This document shows positions 43,312 through 55,441 of a stretch of DNA of 64,000 nt, piece after piece; positions within the stretch are counted from its first letter, which is position 1, and each line of letters opens with the position of its first letter. Source of the DNA: Adiantum capillus-veneris (Eukaryota > Streptophyta > Polypodiopsida > Polypodiales > Pteridaceae); NCBI GenBank assembly GCA_014529385.2, contig CM043950.1:73911935-73975934 (forward strand). Reading direction: 5' to 3'. The notes below the pieces were generated by a model. It saw only the letters and a list, made by a program, of their open reading frames with translations, had not been told where the DNA came from and ran no database searches. The translations under genes and the position numbers were made by a program.

Positions 43312-44449
43312 TGTCACGGGAACCGAATAATAGAGATCGATAGAAAAAGATAGAGAAAGAGATCTTTGTATTAATGAATCTTTGTAGAGTTTTGATACAA
43401 CAGAGGAGAAAAATATATGGACGCACTCCGTTGTACGGAGCTCGAACCTCCCGACCACCCCCGAGCTTCAGTTCGCTTGCATGCAGCGTCTCACTCGCAC
43501 TCGCACTCGCACTCTCACTCTCACTCGCACTCGCACTCGCACTCGTAGAAGAAGAGATCGGTGAATGATCCCCAAACGCACCACCCGTCGTGCTTTTATC
43601 CTTCTTTTCCTCGAAAAGCCTGCACGATTTTCGTACCGAGTATACCTGCGAGAATAATATAAGAACGTGATCGCTAAGCGATCCGTAAAGGTTAGATTTT
43701 TATCATGACACTTTGCACAGATCCTGTTTCACACATTGATTTCTGCATCGCCTACAAAATAGCCAAAAGAACATACTCGTGCAACCAATTCAACATGATA
43801 ATCAAAGTAAAAAAACATAATTATATACCTTCATAATCTCAATTTTCATACTCTATCATGAAGAAACAATCCACTTCTTGGTTGATAGCAGGGAGAACTG
43901 TATGATGTTGTATGTCTATCTGTCCCTGTGTACACTACATTGCTGCTGCCTTCTGTTTGTTTTCATCATAACTTTTGCAAACGAACTCAGAACAGAGCAA
44001 TCCAGGTACTCAAAACGACGGGAATAGGTCTGTTCTACAAAGCTACGTGGACAGAATTGCGAAAAACATCTTTGTTTGGCTAAAAACGCAACTTTTAGGT
44101 CGAGACTTATAAAACCTCTATTTTTGGGTCTCCACTACTTTTACAACTTATTTTAAGCCTACCCATGCATTTTAAGCTAAAACACATAAATATAAAACAT
44201 TGATATTAATAAAAATCTCAATTTTACTGTTCATAGACAGACTATCTGTTATTCATTAATCTTTATCAAATCCGTCTTTAGTGTATTATTTAAAAATATA
44301 TTTATATATGTTCTCTCTTAATATCTCAACTCATTCGTATAAGCTCTATTTAATAGACTATTCAACAATCTTTCAAATCGTACTAACGAAAGATATGCCC
44401 TGCTACATTCTTTTCGACTTTAAGAACTTCAAAAACTAGTCCTATTACA
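43312..44449 (-). repeat. Solo LTR of family A (1138 bp) inside Tat RT
   Basis: On the plus strand it runs TGTCACGGGAACCG to GTCCTATTACA, the reverse complement of the LTR at 2040-3201. Flanked by TGAGT at 43307-43311 and 44450-44454, a perfect duplication. No internal sequence remains, so it formed by recombination between the two LTRs of a full element. It holds 9 hexamers and the stem-loop. Confidence 0.95.
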
Positions 44450-44454
44450 TGAGT

Positions 44455-45104
44455 TGACCTCCCATGTCATAGAGCTTCTTTAAACCTTCTTCTACCCTTT
44501 GTAGATGCAATGATTTTGAGCTATAAATGCAAAAATCATCAATAAAATCCCTAATGGACTTTCCAAAGAATGCTTGAAACACCATGTTCATGAAGCGTTG
44601 GAAAGTTGCAGGAGCATTTGTTAGGCCAAATGGCATGACTCTAAAAGCATAACAACCCCAAGGAGTGATGAAGGTTGTTTTAAAGAGATCTTCCAATGCG
44701 ATACCTATTTGAAAGTAACCCGAGTATCCATCACACACAGTGTACTTCTCATGACCAGCTACCTCATTTAGTATCTCATCTTGAAATGGGAGGGGAAAGT
44801 GATCTCTTTTTGTTGCCTCATTGAGTGGTCGGTAATCCACACACACCCTCCACTTGCCGTTTTTCTTAGGAGTGACAACAACGGGAGAGACTCACTCTGA
44901 ATTCTCCATTGGATAAATTAAACCTGCTGTTAGAAGCTTTCTTACCTCCTTGAGTAAAGCCTGCTCCTTGATGACTGCTAGCCTTGGTAGCTTCTGAGCC
45001 TTAGGTGTGGCCTCTGGCTTCAACTCAATTTTGTGTTGAACAACATCTACTCCACGCACATCGGTGTAGTCTTTAGAAAAAAGCCTAGGAAATTTCCTTA
45101 ACAC
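44455..45104 (-). pseudogene. Tat reverse transcriptase, N-terminal and catalytic part
   Basis: VIKEQALLKEVRKLLTAGLI, stop (TGA at about 44892) where the related copy at 60379 has Arg, VSPVVVTPKKNGKWRVCVDY, VCDGYSGYFQIGIALED (first Asp), FRVMPFGLTNAPATFQRFM and IDDFCIYS (FIDD for the usual YxDD; both Asp kept). Then GLKKLYDMGG and the solo LTR. RT copies RNA to cDNA. Confidence 0.88.
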
Positions 45105-45116
45105 ACATTTGAGCTC

Positions 45117-46469
45117 CTATCTTTCATCCTTTGTAAGTGTTGTAGATAACATACCTTCTAGCATTCGTTCATCTTCCACTTTTTGGCTCTCTTGGGAACC
45201 TACCTCTTCCAAACCTAGGCAAGAGGTCTCCTGGTTGTTTGGCTTAAACCTTACCCCCATGACTTCGATGGAAGACTCCTCTTCAGTAATGCTGCCTCTA
45301 CTTTCTCCTTCCGAAGTGCTATCGGTCCAGCCTTCCTCCGTCTCACTTTGAGACGATTCTTCATGGAGCTCCTCTTGGCGTTGCTCCTTCATGTCAAATA
45401 CAACCTTCTTATGATTGTCATTCCTACAAATTAGCTTTCCACTCTCCCAATCCTGCAAAGCTCGCATTTCCATTAGCCATGGTCTCCCTAGGATAAATGG
45501 GTAACCATTTCCTTTGGTAGACATGACATAGAAATCCATTGCCGTCTTAATGCCAAAGGCCTCAACAAAAACATTTTTACAAATGCCTACCCACCTAGCT
45601 TTGCTATTGTTTACCATATTGACTTTAATTTTAGGTGTTTCATGGATGTGAATGCCTAGTTTTTGCATGAGTCCCTCTGTCATGATGCAAATTTGTGCAC
45701 CCCCATCCACAAGACTTTTCCTAACCAATCTTCCTTTGATGTAACAATCTAGCACAGGTGTAATATCCTCATTCATTTCAACATGTGCAATTTTTACAAC
45801 AGGCACACTCTCTTTTACCTTTCTCCTAGTGCTAACTGCCTTTGTTAAATCCCTCCTAACTTGTGGACATAATGCAAGAAACTGAGGCCATGAGATATCA
45901 GGACCCTTACCTCTCATGTCTTCCAACAAGTTGTATGGAGCCATACCATGTCCAAGAGGGAAGTCTTGGAGATTTATACAATGTTGAGTTCTCTTAGCTT
46001 CCTTGGTCTCCTTTGCCTTCTTGCCTCGTCCATGGTCACTCTCTGATTTGACACCTTCTTTCTCTGTACCCTTCCCTCGGCCACGCTTAATGCCATTTGC
46101 TTCCATGTCAACCTCATTTGAATTCATCACCTCTACCACATGCACATTTGGATCTGGCAAAGGTGGAACTCCTTCTACCCCTTGTGGAGGTGGTCTTGGT
46201 CCATTTGGTCTTTCTAGAAGCCTTGGTTGTTGACCAGTTCCTTCACCTACATTCATCACTGGGTAATTCAAGTTAGGTCTCCCTGGCTCCCCACGGGGCC
46301 AAGGACAATTATACATCCCATGTTCGGACTCACCGCAATTCCAACATTGCAAGACTCTCCTAGGTCGTGAATCTCGCTCTTCAGACTTTTTTGCTTGTCC
46401 CTTTGGACCTACAGCTTGTGCAAGGTGAATTGAAAAGCTGCTTAAAGATTCATTTAACTTCTCAATCAC
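45117..46469 (-). pseudogene. Tat gag C-terminus, zinc knuckle and protease
   Basis: Zinc knuckle CWNCGESEHGMYNC at about residues 42-55. A Gly/Lys/Glu-rich spacer follows, then a retropepsin with VRKSLVDGGAQICIMTEGLM (Asp-Gly-Gly where Asp-Ser/Thr-Gly is usual) and GYPFILGRPWL, the second protease signature. The Glu/Ser-rich end leads toward RT. Stop TAG at 45117 is followed in the same frame by the RT leader. Confidence 0.85.
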
Positions 46470-46537
46470 TTCCGCCGTTACCTCAGGAAGCTCCCTAGAT
46501 GTTCATGCTTGTGACTTACCTTTGGGTCTAAGACCTT

Positions 46538-47170
46538 CTATTGGAACCTCCCCCCCCTTAAGCACTTGAGTTTCCTATATTTCTCAGCAGCCCTAGTTTC
46601 AGCTGCATAAAAGGTAGCAGGTGCACCCGCCTCAAATTTTACCTTAAGGTCAGGAAAGAGTCCAGCTATGAACCTCTCCTTCTTTAGAAATTCTGCACCA
46701 TCACCAGGGTTAGCAACATTTCTCACCCATACAGCCCAAAGACGTAGAAACTCTTCTTTATACATGTAGTAGTCATCTAAGTCTTTTTGTTTGTGAGAGA
46801 CAATATCTTGCCATAGCTTTTGAGTGTTTTGGGGATCAAATAGGTACCTCTTAAAATGATTCACAACTTTCGTGTAATTCCCTTTAACTTCCTCAGGCAA
46901 AGAGTCAAACCAAGTGCTAGCATCTTTCCTAAGGACCACCTCAAATATCTCTACACGTTCTTGATCAGTTACTATCCTCTTGATACAGCAAGACATCTTG
47001 AAATTTGCCAAAAATAATTCTGCATCTTCTCCAGGCTCTCCAAAGAAAAGAGGATATCCAGACATTTGGCGTTGGATCTCCATCGAATTGATTCCAAAGT
47101 GACGCACGTTTTTGTTTTTTTCAATAATATTCTCTAAATTGCAATCTATTCTACAACAAAATGAAAACAT
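46538..47170 (-). pseudogene. Tat gag, capsid domain
   Basis: Retrotransposon gag domain: YPLFFGEPGEDAELFLANFK, EIFEVVLRKDASTWFDSLPE, FKRYLFDPQNTQKLWQDIVS, DYYMYKEEFLRLW. The frame breaks at a run of 8 G (minus strand, about 46550-46558), probably a length change in the homopolymer; the zinc-knuckle part follows in another frame at 46469. A gag of about 240 residues plus knuckle is usual. Confidence 0.85.
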
Positions 47171-47669
47171 TCACATCAAATGACCTATGATAATCAATTA
47201 GAGGTAGGATGACAGCCTTTGGTGACGTGAGAATTTCTCCTACTGTTTGGGCACCAAACATGAACACCATACGTTGTTGAAAATGGATTTTTCTACTAAT
47301 TGCAATGTTTACTCTAATGTGTGGAGTGAAATGGAAGGGGAAAACCTCTATTCTTGGGCCATTATTCATGGTCTATGCATGACCTAATTCTTAAAACAAA
47401 ACAAAAATATAGACGTCCAAACTAAGGTCGTACCTAATAAGAGGCAAAATAAAAGGATTTATTGAAGCATTTATCTCAGCCAACCTAAGAGGGCCCAAAA
47501 TTCTACGAAACTCGTTGAAATTGTAACTTAGTAATAACAATTATGTGCACCTTTTGCCTTGCAATGGGAATAAAAGGATCATAAAAATTATCGTGATTCA
47601 TGCAAGCTACTTGATTATGCTAAAGGTTGAGCCTACACAAAACATACACAAGCCGTCCTGCGTGGGGGC
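47171..47669 (-). other. Leader region between 5' LTR and gag of the Tat element
   Basis: Non-coding except a short in-frame extension. The sequence next to the LTR on the minus strand (GCCCCCACGCAGGACGG) was not matched to a tRNA with confidence, so no primer site is named. Confidence 0.4.
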
Positions 47670-50343
47670 TCCAAAATTGAGGCGGTCCGGGGCGGGCAAC
47701 AAGAGAGGTGACCTCTAAACACCCCTCAAGGCTCGCGTGCTGCTCAATTGGGGCTAGGGCAACCACAAGCACAACACAACAACAAACCCACAGCCAAACC
47801 CAAACAAGATAGGGGCACCACCTAGTTATGGTATGCGAACTAGGACGCAAGAGAGATTTTGTCACAACCAAGAAGATACACCACAAAAAACACACACAAG
47901 GAACCTCACACCAAGAAACACACAAAATGGACTAGAGAGAGCTAGAGCAAAGGGAAGAGAGAGAGGAATGGACCTTGCATGATACCTTATTTGTGACTTG
48001 CAAATGGAGATGGTTCGTTATGTTGCTATTGTAGAGCTTGTACGAAAACTCACTCAATGCTTAGTGAATGCTAAACATTTCCAACACACACACACTGTCT
48101 TGGGGTGTGGTAGACCTCTCACCACAATACCCTCTTACAATGGACACAAAATTGGCAATGAAAACATACTAAAACACTTTCTAAAGCAAGATCAAACGAT
48201 AGAACTCAAAATACACAAGTCACCTTGAATTCACTAAACCGTATTGCACAAGTGGAAGGACGAAGATTTGAACGTTGAAGCACGCCTTTGATGCACCAAA
48301 CCTAAATTTATTGATGATGGAGAAACATATACAATAGTGGTTTTGATATTTTAAACACACGCTCTCTCACTTGCAATGTGTAGCTTGAAAGCTTCTCCAG
48401 CACCAAGAGTGAAGCTCACAAAGTGACTGCTACACCTAAGTCTCTCCTCACGCATAGAGTGTTGGGGTGCTATGTGAGATATTGGAGGTTGTTTTACAAG
48501 AAGGAGAGGAGCCTATTTATAGGTTGGAGACCCCTCATTAAGATTATTGGAAATCCTAATTTACAAGCTAACAAATCAGGATTTAAATTTTTTTGAATAT
48601 CAAAACATTGCAGGCCTTCTTTGTCTGCTTGAGTCATGGATGTGGGCTCAAAAGAGAGCATTATTGATAATAGATAAGGTGAAAGTAGAGTTTTAAGTAA
48701 GGAGAGAGAGAGAGTTACTATACACATGTCTTGAGGTGAGGTGTCTTTTATGATTAGGTCAATGGCTATTTTGTGTTAGTATGTTACTGGTTATTGTTAG
48801 TAATCACTAGAAAGTTAATGATATATTACAATGGGTAGAATGGGGTGGATGGTTGAATGAAGTGACGAAATCCTTGTGATGGTGAAGCTTGAAGAAGTTT
48901 TTGAATTACTTGTGTAGGTTTTGACTTAATTGTGTAGGTTCTCAAAATGACTATCGATTTTGCTTCTTTGTCTTCTCTTCTTTACGCCACCGCCGCCTAG
49001 GTTGATTATCGCGATGAAAATGATAATTTTGTTGATGAGATCTCTTGATTTGCAGAGTTTAATCATGGTACACATGCTGAATTTATGTATATATATAAGG
49101 GATAAGATGGAATTGTACTTTGGAGATAATAGAGAGAGGCATAGAGATGGTGTAGGTACATGGAGAGCTCATATGAGAGCTATGGGAGTTAGTGGGGAGG
49201 TTAATGGTGAAGAAGGTGAGGGAAATCATTGAAGGTGCAGGTTTGAGTGAGGGATTGAGAGGAATGTGTGTGTGTGTGTGTGTGTGTAGAAGTGTGGAAA
49301 GAGGTGAGAGAAGACTATGGGCTACTTGTGAGAAAAGTGGGCAGACTGGGGTCCACTCAAAAAATCATAGCTCACCGGTGGTTGCTCCAAAAATCACCAA
49401 AACTTTTGAGCTGATTATTCAACATTTTTTCCTTATTTTCTCGTTTGACCACCACTCCGAATTCGGAGTGGAGATGGATGCCAAAATTCTCACCAAAAAG
49501 CCTATTTTTATGCCTGCAGAAGTCTTTTAGTGGCCCCCTCCTTTGTTGAATTTGTACAATGCATCCAAGAGTGAGCCCCTCCTTTGTCATATCATAATAC
49601 AAAGCATTTAAGTTGCCCTTTACACATGCATGGAGGAGGTTTATTGGTGAATAAAGCAATATATACATGGTGGACTAGTGTATGAACTATTCATGGATTT
49701 TAGCTCAATGAGCACATGTTGTTAGAATAATGAGAAAAAAATAAAATAAAATAATATGGAGAAATTATGTATATGGAAAGATTTGGAATCATATGATATG
49801 ATCCTTCTTTGTATTATTTTGGGTGAAAGAGGAAAAGACATGCAAGTAAATAATATAAAAAATGTGACTAAGAGAGTAGAAATCAATTTTTGTTTTCACG
49901 AGAGTGAGGGTGAAAAATGTGGGGGTGATTTGTATAAAAGAAAAATATGAGGTTAGAGTATGTACACATTGGCAAAAAATATGCTTATGGTGTAAGAGGA
50001 TGAAAGAAGTCATACACAGGTTTAATAAAACACACACCTAAGTATAAATATTTAAATAAAATACCAAAATAATTATAAAAATCCCTATATTTAGGCCATA
50101 TATACAATGCAATATTTACACACAAATGCACCATAACAATTATTTTTTTAAAATTATTTTTTTTGGCTCAACTAGCACAGTGACTAGCTAATTGAGGGTT
50201 TTTAAGAAAATATGGGAAAAGTCCCCTAACTCACACACGTCTATTTACAGTGAAATGGTAAGGATAGCCATAGTGTTTGGGTGAGTTTGGTAGGGTGAGG
50301 TAGCTCACTATGAAAATTTGGAATAGTCGAGAAACGGCTATCA
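47670..50343 (-). repeat. 5' LTR of the Tat element B (2674 bp)
   Basis: Plus strand: TCCAAAATTGAGGCGGTCCG to AACGGCTATCA. Same layout as the 3' LTR, with a (GT)n run near 49267-49287. It has about 45 bases (AACACACAAAATGGACTAGA region, 47905-47955) that the 3' LTR lacks, which looks like a deletion between short repeats in the latter. The terminal TG is mutated to TC. Confidence 0.87.
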
Positions 50344-50440
50344 CTGCTTTTCAAGCCAAGGGCCTTTGAATATGAGGTTAGGGCTCGTTCTCTTGTATGC
50401 CTCTTAGAGAAGATGCAGAGTCTGGAGTACCGGCTTGTAC
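50344..50440. other. About 100 bases between Tat element B and the family-A element
   Basis: No feature. Before the family-A insertion this stretch linked Tat element B to Tat element C, so two same-strand Tat copies were separated by little more than 100 bases. Confidence 0.5.
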
Positions 50441-50445
50441 TATGT

Positions 50446-51551
50446 TGTCACGGGAACCGAATAATAGAGATCGACAACAAAAGATAGAGAAAGAGATCTT
50501 TGTATTGATGAATCTTTGTAGAGTTTTGATACAACAGAGGAGCAATTGAATATGGGCGCACTCCGTTGTACGGAGCTCGAACCTCCCGACCACCCCTGAG
50601 CTTTAGTCCGCTTGCATGCAGCGTCTCACTCTCACTCGCACTCGCACTCGCAGAAGAGGAGATCTGTGAATGATCCCCAAACGCACCACCCATCGTGCTT
50701 TTATCTTTCTTTTCCTCGAAAAGCCTGCACGATTTTCGCACCAAGTATACCTGCGAGAATAATATAAGAACGTGATCGCTAAGCGATCCGTAAAGGTTAG
50801 ATTTCTATCATGACACTTTGCACAGATCCTGTTTCACACATTGATTTCTGCATCGCCTACAAAATAGCCAAAAGAACATACTCGTGCAACCAATTCAACA
50901 TGATAATCAAAGTAAAAAAACATAATTATATACCTTCATAATCTCAATTGCAATAGTCTTTCATGAAGAAACAAATCCACTTCTTGGTTGATAGCAGGGA
51001 GAGTGGTATGTTGTTGTATGTCTGCCTGTCCCTGTATATACTACACTGCCGTTACCTTCTGTTTATTTTCATCATAACTTTTACAAAAAAACTCAGAACA
51101 GAGCAATCCAAGTACTCAAAACGATGGGAATAGGTCTGGTCTACAAGGCAACGCGAACAGAATTGCGAAAACATCTCTGTTTGGCTAAAAACGCAACTTT
51201 TAGGTCGCGACTCATAAAAGCTCTTTTTTTGGATCTCCACTACTTTTTCAACTTATTTTAAGCCTACCCATACATTTTAAGCTAAAACACATAAATATAA
51301 AATATTGATATTAATAAAAATCTCAATTTTACTTTTCATAGACAAACTATCTTTTATTCATTAATCTTTATCAAATCCGTCTTTAGTGTATTATTTAAAA
51401 ATAGAATATATGTTCTCTCTTAATATCTCAACTCATTCGTATAAGCTCTATTTAATAGACTATTCAACAATCTTTCAAATCGTGCTAACAAAGGATATGC
51501 CCTGCTACATTCTTTTCGACTTTAAGAACTTCAAAGACTAGTCCTATTACA
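50446..51551 (-). repeat. 3' LTR of the complete family-A element (1106 bp)
   Basis: Plus strand TGTCACGGGAACCG to GTCCTATTACA, then the purine tract in reverse (TTCTCCCCTT, 51552-51561). Holds 4 hexamers, while the 5' LTR of the same element holds 11. Confidence 0.95.
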
Positions 51552-51591
51552 TTCTCCCCTTATCAAAATTAACTCTGTCCTCAGAGTTGGT

Positions 51592-51897
51592 CTAAACAGA
51601 GGAAAATTCTCTTTGCAAAACACTAAGATCAACCCATGATGCATCCTCTACTAGATAGTTCTGCCACTTAACCAAAACTTCCACAATGTCTCTATTTCTC
51701 AGATGTTTAAAACGCCTATCTAGTACTAAGTCTAGTTCTACAGTCAATGGTCCGTCATCTTTCAACTTAGAGTTGTCCTCTAAAACATGATGCACATTAG
51801 GAACATACTTTTTCAATAAACTCACATAGAATACATGATGCACTTTAACATGAGAAGGAAATTCCAATTTGTAAGCTAATGAACCAATGCGCTTCAA
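51592..51897 (-). pseudogene. Family-A integrase C-terminus with chromodomain-like tail
   Basis: KVHHVFYVSLLKKYVPNVHH and VEVLVKWQNYLVEDASWVDL, matching 1451-1999. A frame change at about 51896 separates it from the integrase core; the first copy reads through here as one frame, so this is a lesion. Confidence 0.87.
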
Positions 51898-53039
51898 AAT
51901 TTAAATGGCCCAGCAAATCGTGGAGACAATCGCTTATCCTTTCCAAGAATCAAATGAGACTTCTTGGGAATAACCTTTAAGAAAACCGTATCCCCAGTTT
52001 CATACTCCACAACCCGATGTTTCTTGTCATAATACAATTTATGTCTCTTTTGGGCTTCTCTAATATTCCCCCTGATTTTGGCCAACTCGTTATCCATTTT
52101 CTCAAGCATCTCACGTGACAGTTCTACCTTATTCCTTGAGCTAAGAAAATTTATAGGTGTAGGACAGTTATAGCCATACATTGCTTCAAACGGGGTCATC
52201 CTAATAGATAAATGATATGAACTGTTGTATGCAAATTCAACCAAAGGCAAATATTCATTCCAATTAGATTGGTTTTCATTGACATACATTCGTAACATAT
52301 CTTCTAAAATACGATTCACTCTCTCCGTTTCCCCATCGATTTGAGGATGAAAAGCAGTAGACATGCGTAACTGGGTACTTACAGAGTCAAAAGTCGCTCT
52401 CCAGAAATGTGAAGTGAACTTAGAATCTCTGTCAGACACTATGCTCTTGGGCATGCCATGCAAATGAAATATCTCTTTCACAAACAAGCATGCAATGGTC
52501 AAAGCAGTATCAGTTATTTTCACGGGAAAGAAGTGAGCTTGTTTTGTGAGTCTATCTATCACCACAAAGATCGAATCATACCCTCCACGCGTAGTAGGAA
52601 GTCTAATGATAAAGTCCATGGATATAGACTCCCACTTCTGTAAAGGAATGTCTAAGGGTTGAAGATCACCAAGCATCCTCTTATGCTCAATCTTAACTTG
52701 TTGACATTGAAAGCACTCACACACATAATTCTTAACATCCAATTTCATACGCGGCCAAAAGAATAAGGTTTTAATCTTTTCATATGTCTTATTTAATCTA
52801 GGATGACCAGAAAAAGGTGAATTATGACACTCATGCAGAATTTGACTCTTAAAAGAAGAATTTGCAGGAATACACAAGCGGTCATAACAATACAGATTTC
52901 CCTTATACAAGGGATATCTGTTTTCATACATCTCACCAATATTCTCACGCAAGAATTTCAAAATAGGCATATAAAAGGAATCATTTTCAACTTCAGCATG
53001 TATCTCATCAATCAAATTGGATCGCACAACAGTCAACAA
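51894..53039 (-). pseudogene. Family-A integrase zinc finger and core
   Basis: 381 codons open. HHCC (ECHNSPFSGHPRLNKT, CFQCQQ), Asp in SMDFIIRLP, Asp in VSDRDSKFTSHFW, Glu in IDGETERVNRILED (Ile where Thr is usual in QTDG), then FEAMYGYNCPTPINFLSSRN, which the copy at 1-1999 has lost. The longest intact pol piece of this family in the window. Confidence 0.92.
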
Positions 53040-53296
53040 TTACACATGGCTCTACGACTCAATGCATCTGCAACTTTATTTTCTTTTTTACACAAATACT
53101 TCAAATCAAAGTCATACTCTGCCAGCAATTCAATCCATCTTCTTTGTTTGTTATTTAACAATGGCTGAGTGAAAATATACTTCAAGTTTTGATGATCAGT
53201 ACGCAATTCAAATTTTACACCAAGCAAGAGATGACGCCAATGCTTCAATGCATGAACAACAGCAAGCAATTCTAGATCATGTGTTGCATAGTTCAA
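53033..53296 (-). pseudogene. Family-A RNase H, C-terminal part
   Basis: [57 protein letters not shown]. Intact through the position where the first copy has its +1 frameshift. It joins the RT/RNase H frame above after a frame change at about 53297. Confidence 0.87.
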
Positions 53297-53297
53297 T

Positions 53298-53801
53298 TCA
53301 TGTCATCTTAATGAATTCATATGCAACCACTCTTCCTTCTTGTGTCAAAACACAACCTAATTGTTCACCACTAGCGTCACAGGACATAACAAATGGTTTA
53401 CCCATCTCAGGAACTTTTAAAACAAAATTTTTCGCTATTTTAGCCTTCAAGGTCTCAAAAGCAGTCTCACAGCTAGAAGTCCACACAAAACCCTTGTCTT
53501 TCTTGGTCAATTCGGTCAAAGGACTTTCTATCTTAGAGAAATCTTTAATGTGTGCTCTCTCATATTGTGCTAGACCCATAAAGCTTCTTACATCTCTTAC
53601 TAACATAGTCTTAACTTTATCAAGATCAATGTGAATCCCCTCTTTAGAAATCACTCTTCCCAAATACACAATCTGATCCTTTGCAAAAGAATAATTACTT
53701 GCTTTGGCATACAATTTATGTTCACGCAAAACCTCAAATGTTTTCTTTAAGTGCAATGCATGATCTTCTTCATTCGTAGAATACACAAAAATATTATCCA
53801 A
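53298..53801 (-). pseudogene. Family-A RT catalytic box to RNase H start
   Basis: Begins (V)FLDNIFVYS, where the second catalytic Asp of the usual FLDD is Asn, which would inactivate RT. Then the thumb (YLGRVISKEGIHIDLDKVKT). About ten residues found in the first copy (VEWPTPKSL) are missing before [16 protein letters not shown]. RNase H starts at [13 protein letters not shown]. Confidence 0.87.
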
Positions 53802-54335
53802 GAATACCAGAATGAAGTCCTCGAGATACGGGTGAAAAAATATTATTCATTAAGCACATGAAAGTTATTGGTGCATTAGTCAAACCAAAAGCAAGAACTG
53901 TAAATTCATAATGTCCATAACGTGTACGAAAAGAAATCTTTGGAATGTCCTCGGCCTTGATGCGGATTTCATGGTAGCCAGAACGAAGGTCAACCTTTGA
54001 AAATATTGTGGCACCACTCAAATGGCTAAGCAATTCATCTATGTGAGGAAGAGGATATTTGTTCTTAATGGTCTTTTTGTTTAATCCCCTATAGTCGATG
54101 CATACCCTATATGTACCATCGTTTTTCTTTTGGAATAACATAGGACTACCCCAAGGAGATACACTAGGTTTAATGAAACCCTTTTTCAAAAGATCATCAA
54201 GTTGTATCTTGAGCTCTTTAAGCTCATCAATATTGAACCTGTATGGAGATCTGGAATAAGGTGTCGCTCTTGGATATAGATCTATGGCATGGTCTACCGC
54301 TCTAGGCGGAGGTATACCAGGAAGATCGTCCGGAA
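53794..54335 (-). pseudogene. Family-A reverse transcriptase, N-terminal half
   Basis: From about 54335: [100 protein letters not shown] (first Asp), [17 protein letters not shown] frameshift at about 53797 precedes the FLDN box, and another near 54340 breaks the link to protease. Confidence 0.88.
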
Positions 54336-54593
54336 CACATCCTTAACTTCATGTAAGAGATCCTCTATAAATTCTCGATTTGTCTCTTTATGTTTATCCC
54401 CAGATTCTCTTTAATCTCATTAGCAAACACAAGCAACGTCTCACACTCTTATCTAAGTCACCTTATCAATTCCATTGCCAAAACTAGATTTAGAATCTCT
54501 TTCTTTCCACAAAGAGTGTGACTTAACATCATCAAATGATTAAAGATATATTTTTCTTTCTTAACAATCAATCAAAACATGATTTTCAATGAT

Positions 54594-54836
54594 CTAATTG
54601 ATACCAATGATAACATCATGCATATCAATGTTTATATTATAGAAATCATCTTTATGATTTTGACTCTTCAAAGGAAAAAAAAACAAATTTTCTACTAACT
54701 CTTTCCTGAAACTATTATTACCATTACTTAAGTCCACAAGTCTTCTAATTTCTGGATTTAATTTCAAGTTTAATTTCTCAATCAATTTAAACGATAAGAA
54801 GCAATGAATACTATCCAAATCAATTAAGAAATTCAA
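54594..54836 (-). pseudogene. Family-A protease remnant
   Basis: FLIDLDSIHCFLSFKLIEKL corresponds to the LIDSGSTHNFIS start of gypsy proteases but has lost the Ser-Gly of the catalytic triad. The end IDMHDVIIGIN matches the DVILGxxW segment. Decayed and non-functional. Confidence 0.7.
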
Positions 54837-54839
54837 ATT

Positions 54840-55427
54840 TTAATCTCAACTTCTACGCATAAATTTGATATCATAGAAGCTTTCAAAGGACGTATCAAAG
54901 ACATAAAACATCACAAAGAAGGGGTAGATGAATTACCTTTATCGTACGCATCACCAAAAGTCTCCGATTGAGCCATCTTGGTACGTATTGTCTTATCGGT
55001 CACCTTGCTCGAGCATTTGAAAGTCTTGTGGTCGTGTTCTCGATATTGAAAGTATAATCCAAATCTTTGAGTTCTTCGATCCACGCTTCTAAATCTTCGC
55101 ATATCTTTCTTATGCCATCAAACTCTTTAAGCTTAGCCTTCGTTACGAATGATTTGGTTGTCGCTTCTCCCATATCGTCATCGTTTCTTTTGGCGGTACC
55201 CCAGGGCCGCCACGATGATTACTGTTTCCAGGTGGATTAGCATGGTTTTCACCTTCATGTTGGCTATCAAGGTCTACATAGATATCAAGCTCTCGTGCTG
55301 CTTTGCCCCGCAGAGCCTGAGCACACTCCCGATTTGCAATTTTCAGATCTTCTCATAGTCGGCGAATCAGGTCTTCTTGCTCCTTCATCCTCCTCTCGTA
55401 TCCTTCCATGTCCAGAATCAACCGCTT
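54840..55427 (-). pseudogene. Family-A gag remnant, largely deleted
   Basis: On the minus strand a coiled-coil-like start (MEGYERRMKEQEDLIRRL, then a stop), a Gly/Asn/Pro spacer, and KAKLKEFDGIRKICEDLEAW, which matches the FxGxRxxEDxExW start of gypsy gag domains. The rest of the capsid domain and the zinc knuckle are missing before the protease, so several hundred bases are deleted. Confidence 0.65.
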
Positions 55428-55439
55428 GCTTTGATACCA
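55428..55439 (-). other. Primer-binding site, initiator-Met type with one mismatch
   Basis: Minus strand TGGTATCAAAGC, two bases from the LTR end; the usual site is TGGTATCAGAGC. It confirms that the right LTR is the 5' LTR. Confidence 0.85.
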
Positions 55440-55441
55440 CT

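Larger units (their letters stand above)
38016..50343 (-). mobile_element. Ty3/gypsy Tat-lineage element (B)
   Basis: Minus-strand element with LTRs 38016-40642 and 47670-50343. The order gag, protease, RT, RNase H, second RNase H, integrase places it in the plant Tat lineage. Stops and frameshifts are scattered through all ORFs. A solo family-A LTR (43312-44449) sits inside RT. Clear flanking duplications were not found (GTAAC left, CTGCT right), possibly from mutation or rearrangement. In about 195 compared bases near the left ends the LTRs differ at about ten sites. Confidence 0.92.

Noticed and set aside
47620-50037. Small ORFs in Tat LTRs (for example 47620-47925, 49192-49530, 49789-50037)
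   Set aside because: They recur in both LTR copies with different lengths and contain microsatellite translations; no conserved motif.
38016-50343. Target duplication for Tat element B
   Set aside because: GTAAC (left) and CTGCT (right) do not match, and shifting the LTR ends by a few bases did not give a match, so none is claimed.
53248-53634. Plus-strand ORF of 128 codons opposite the family-A RT/RNase H
   Set aside because: Antisense to a clear pol frame; a shadow.
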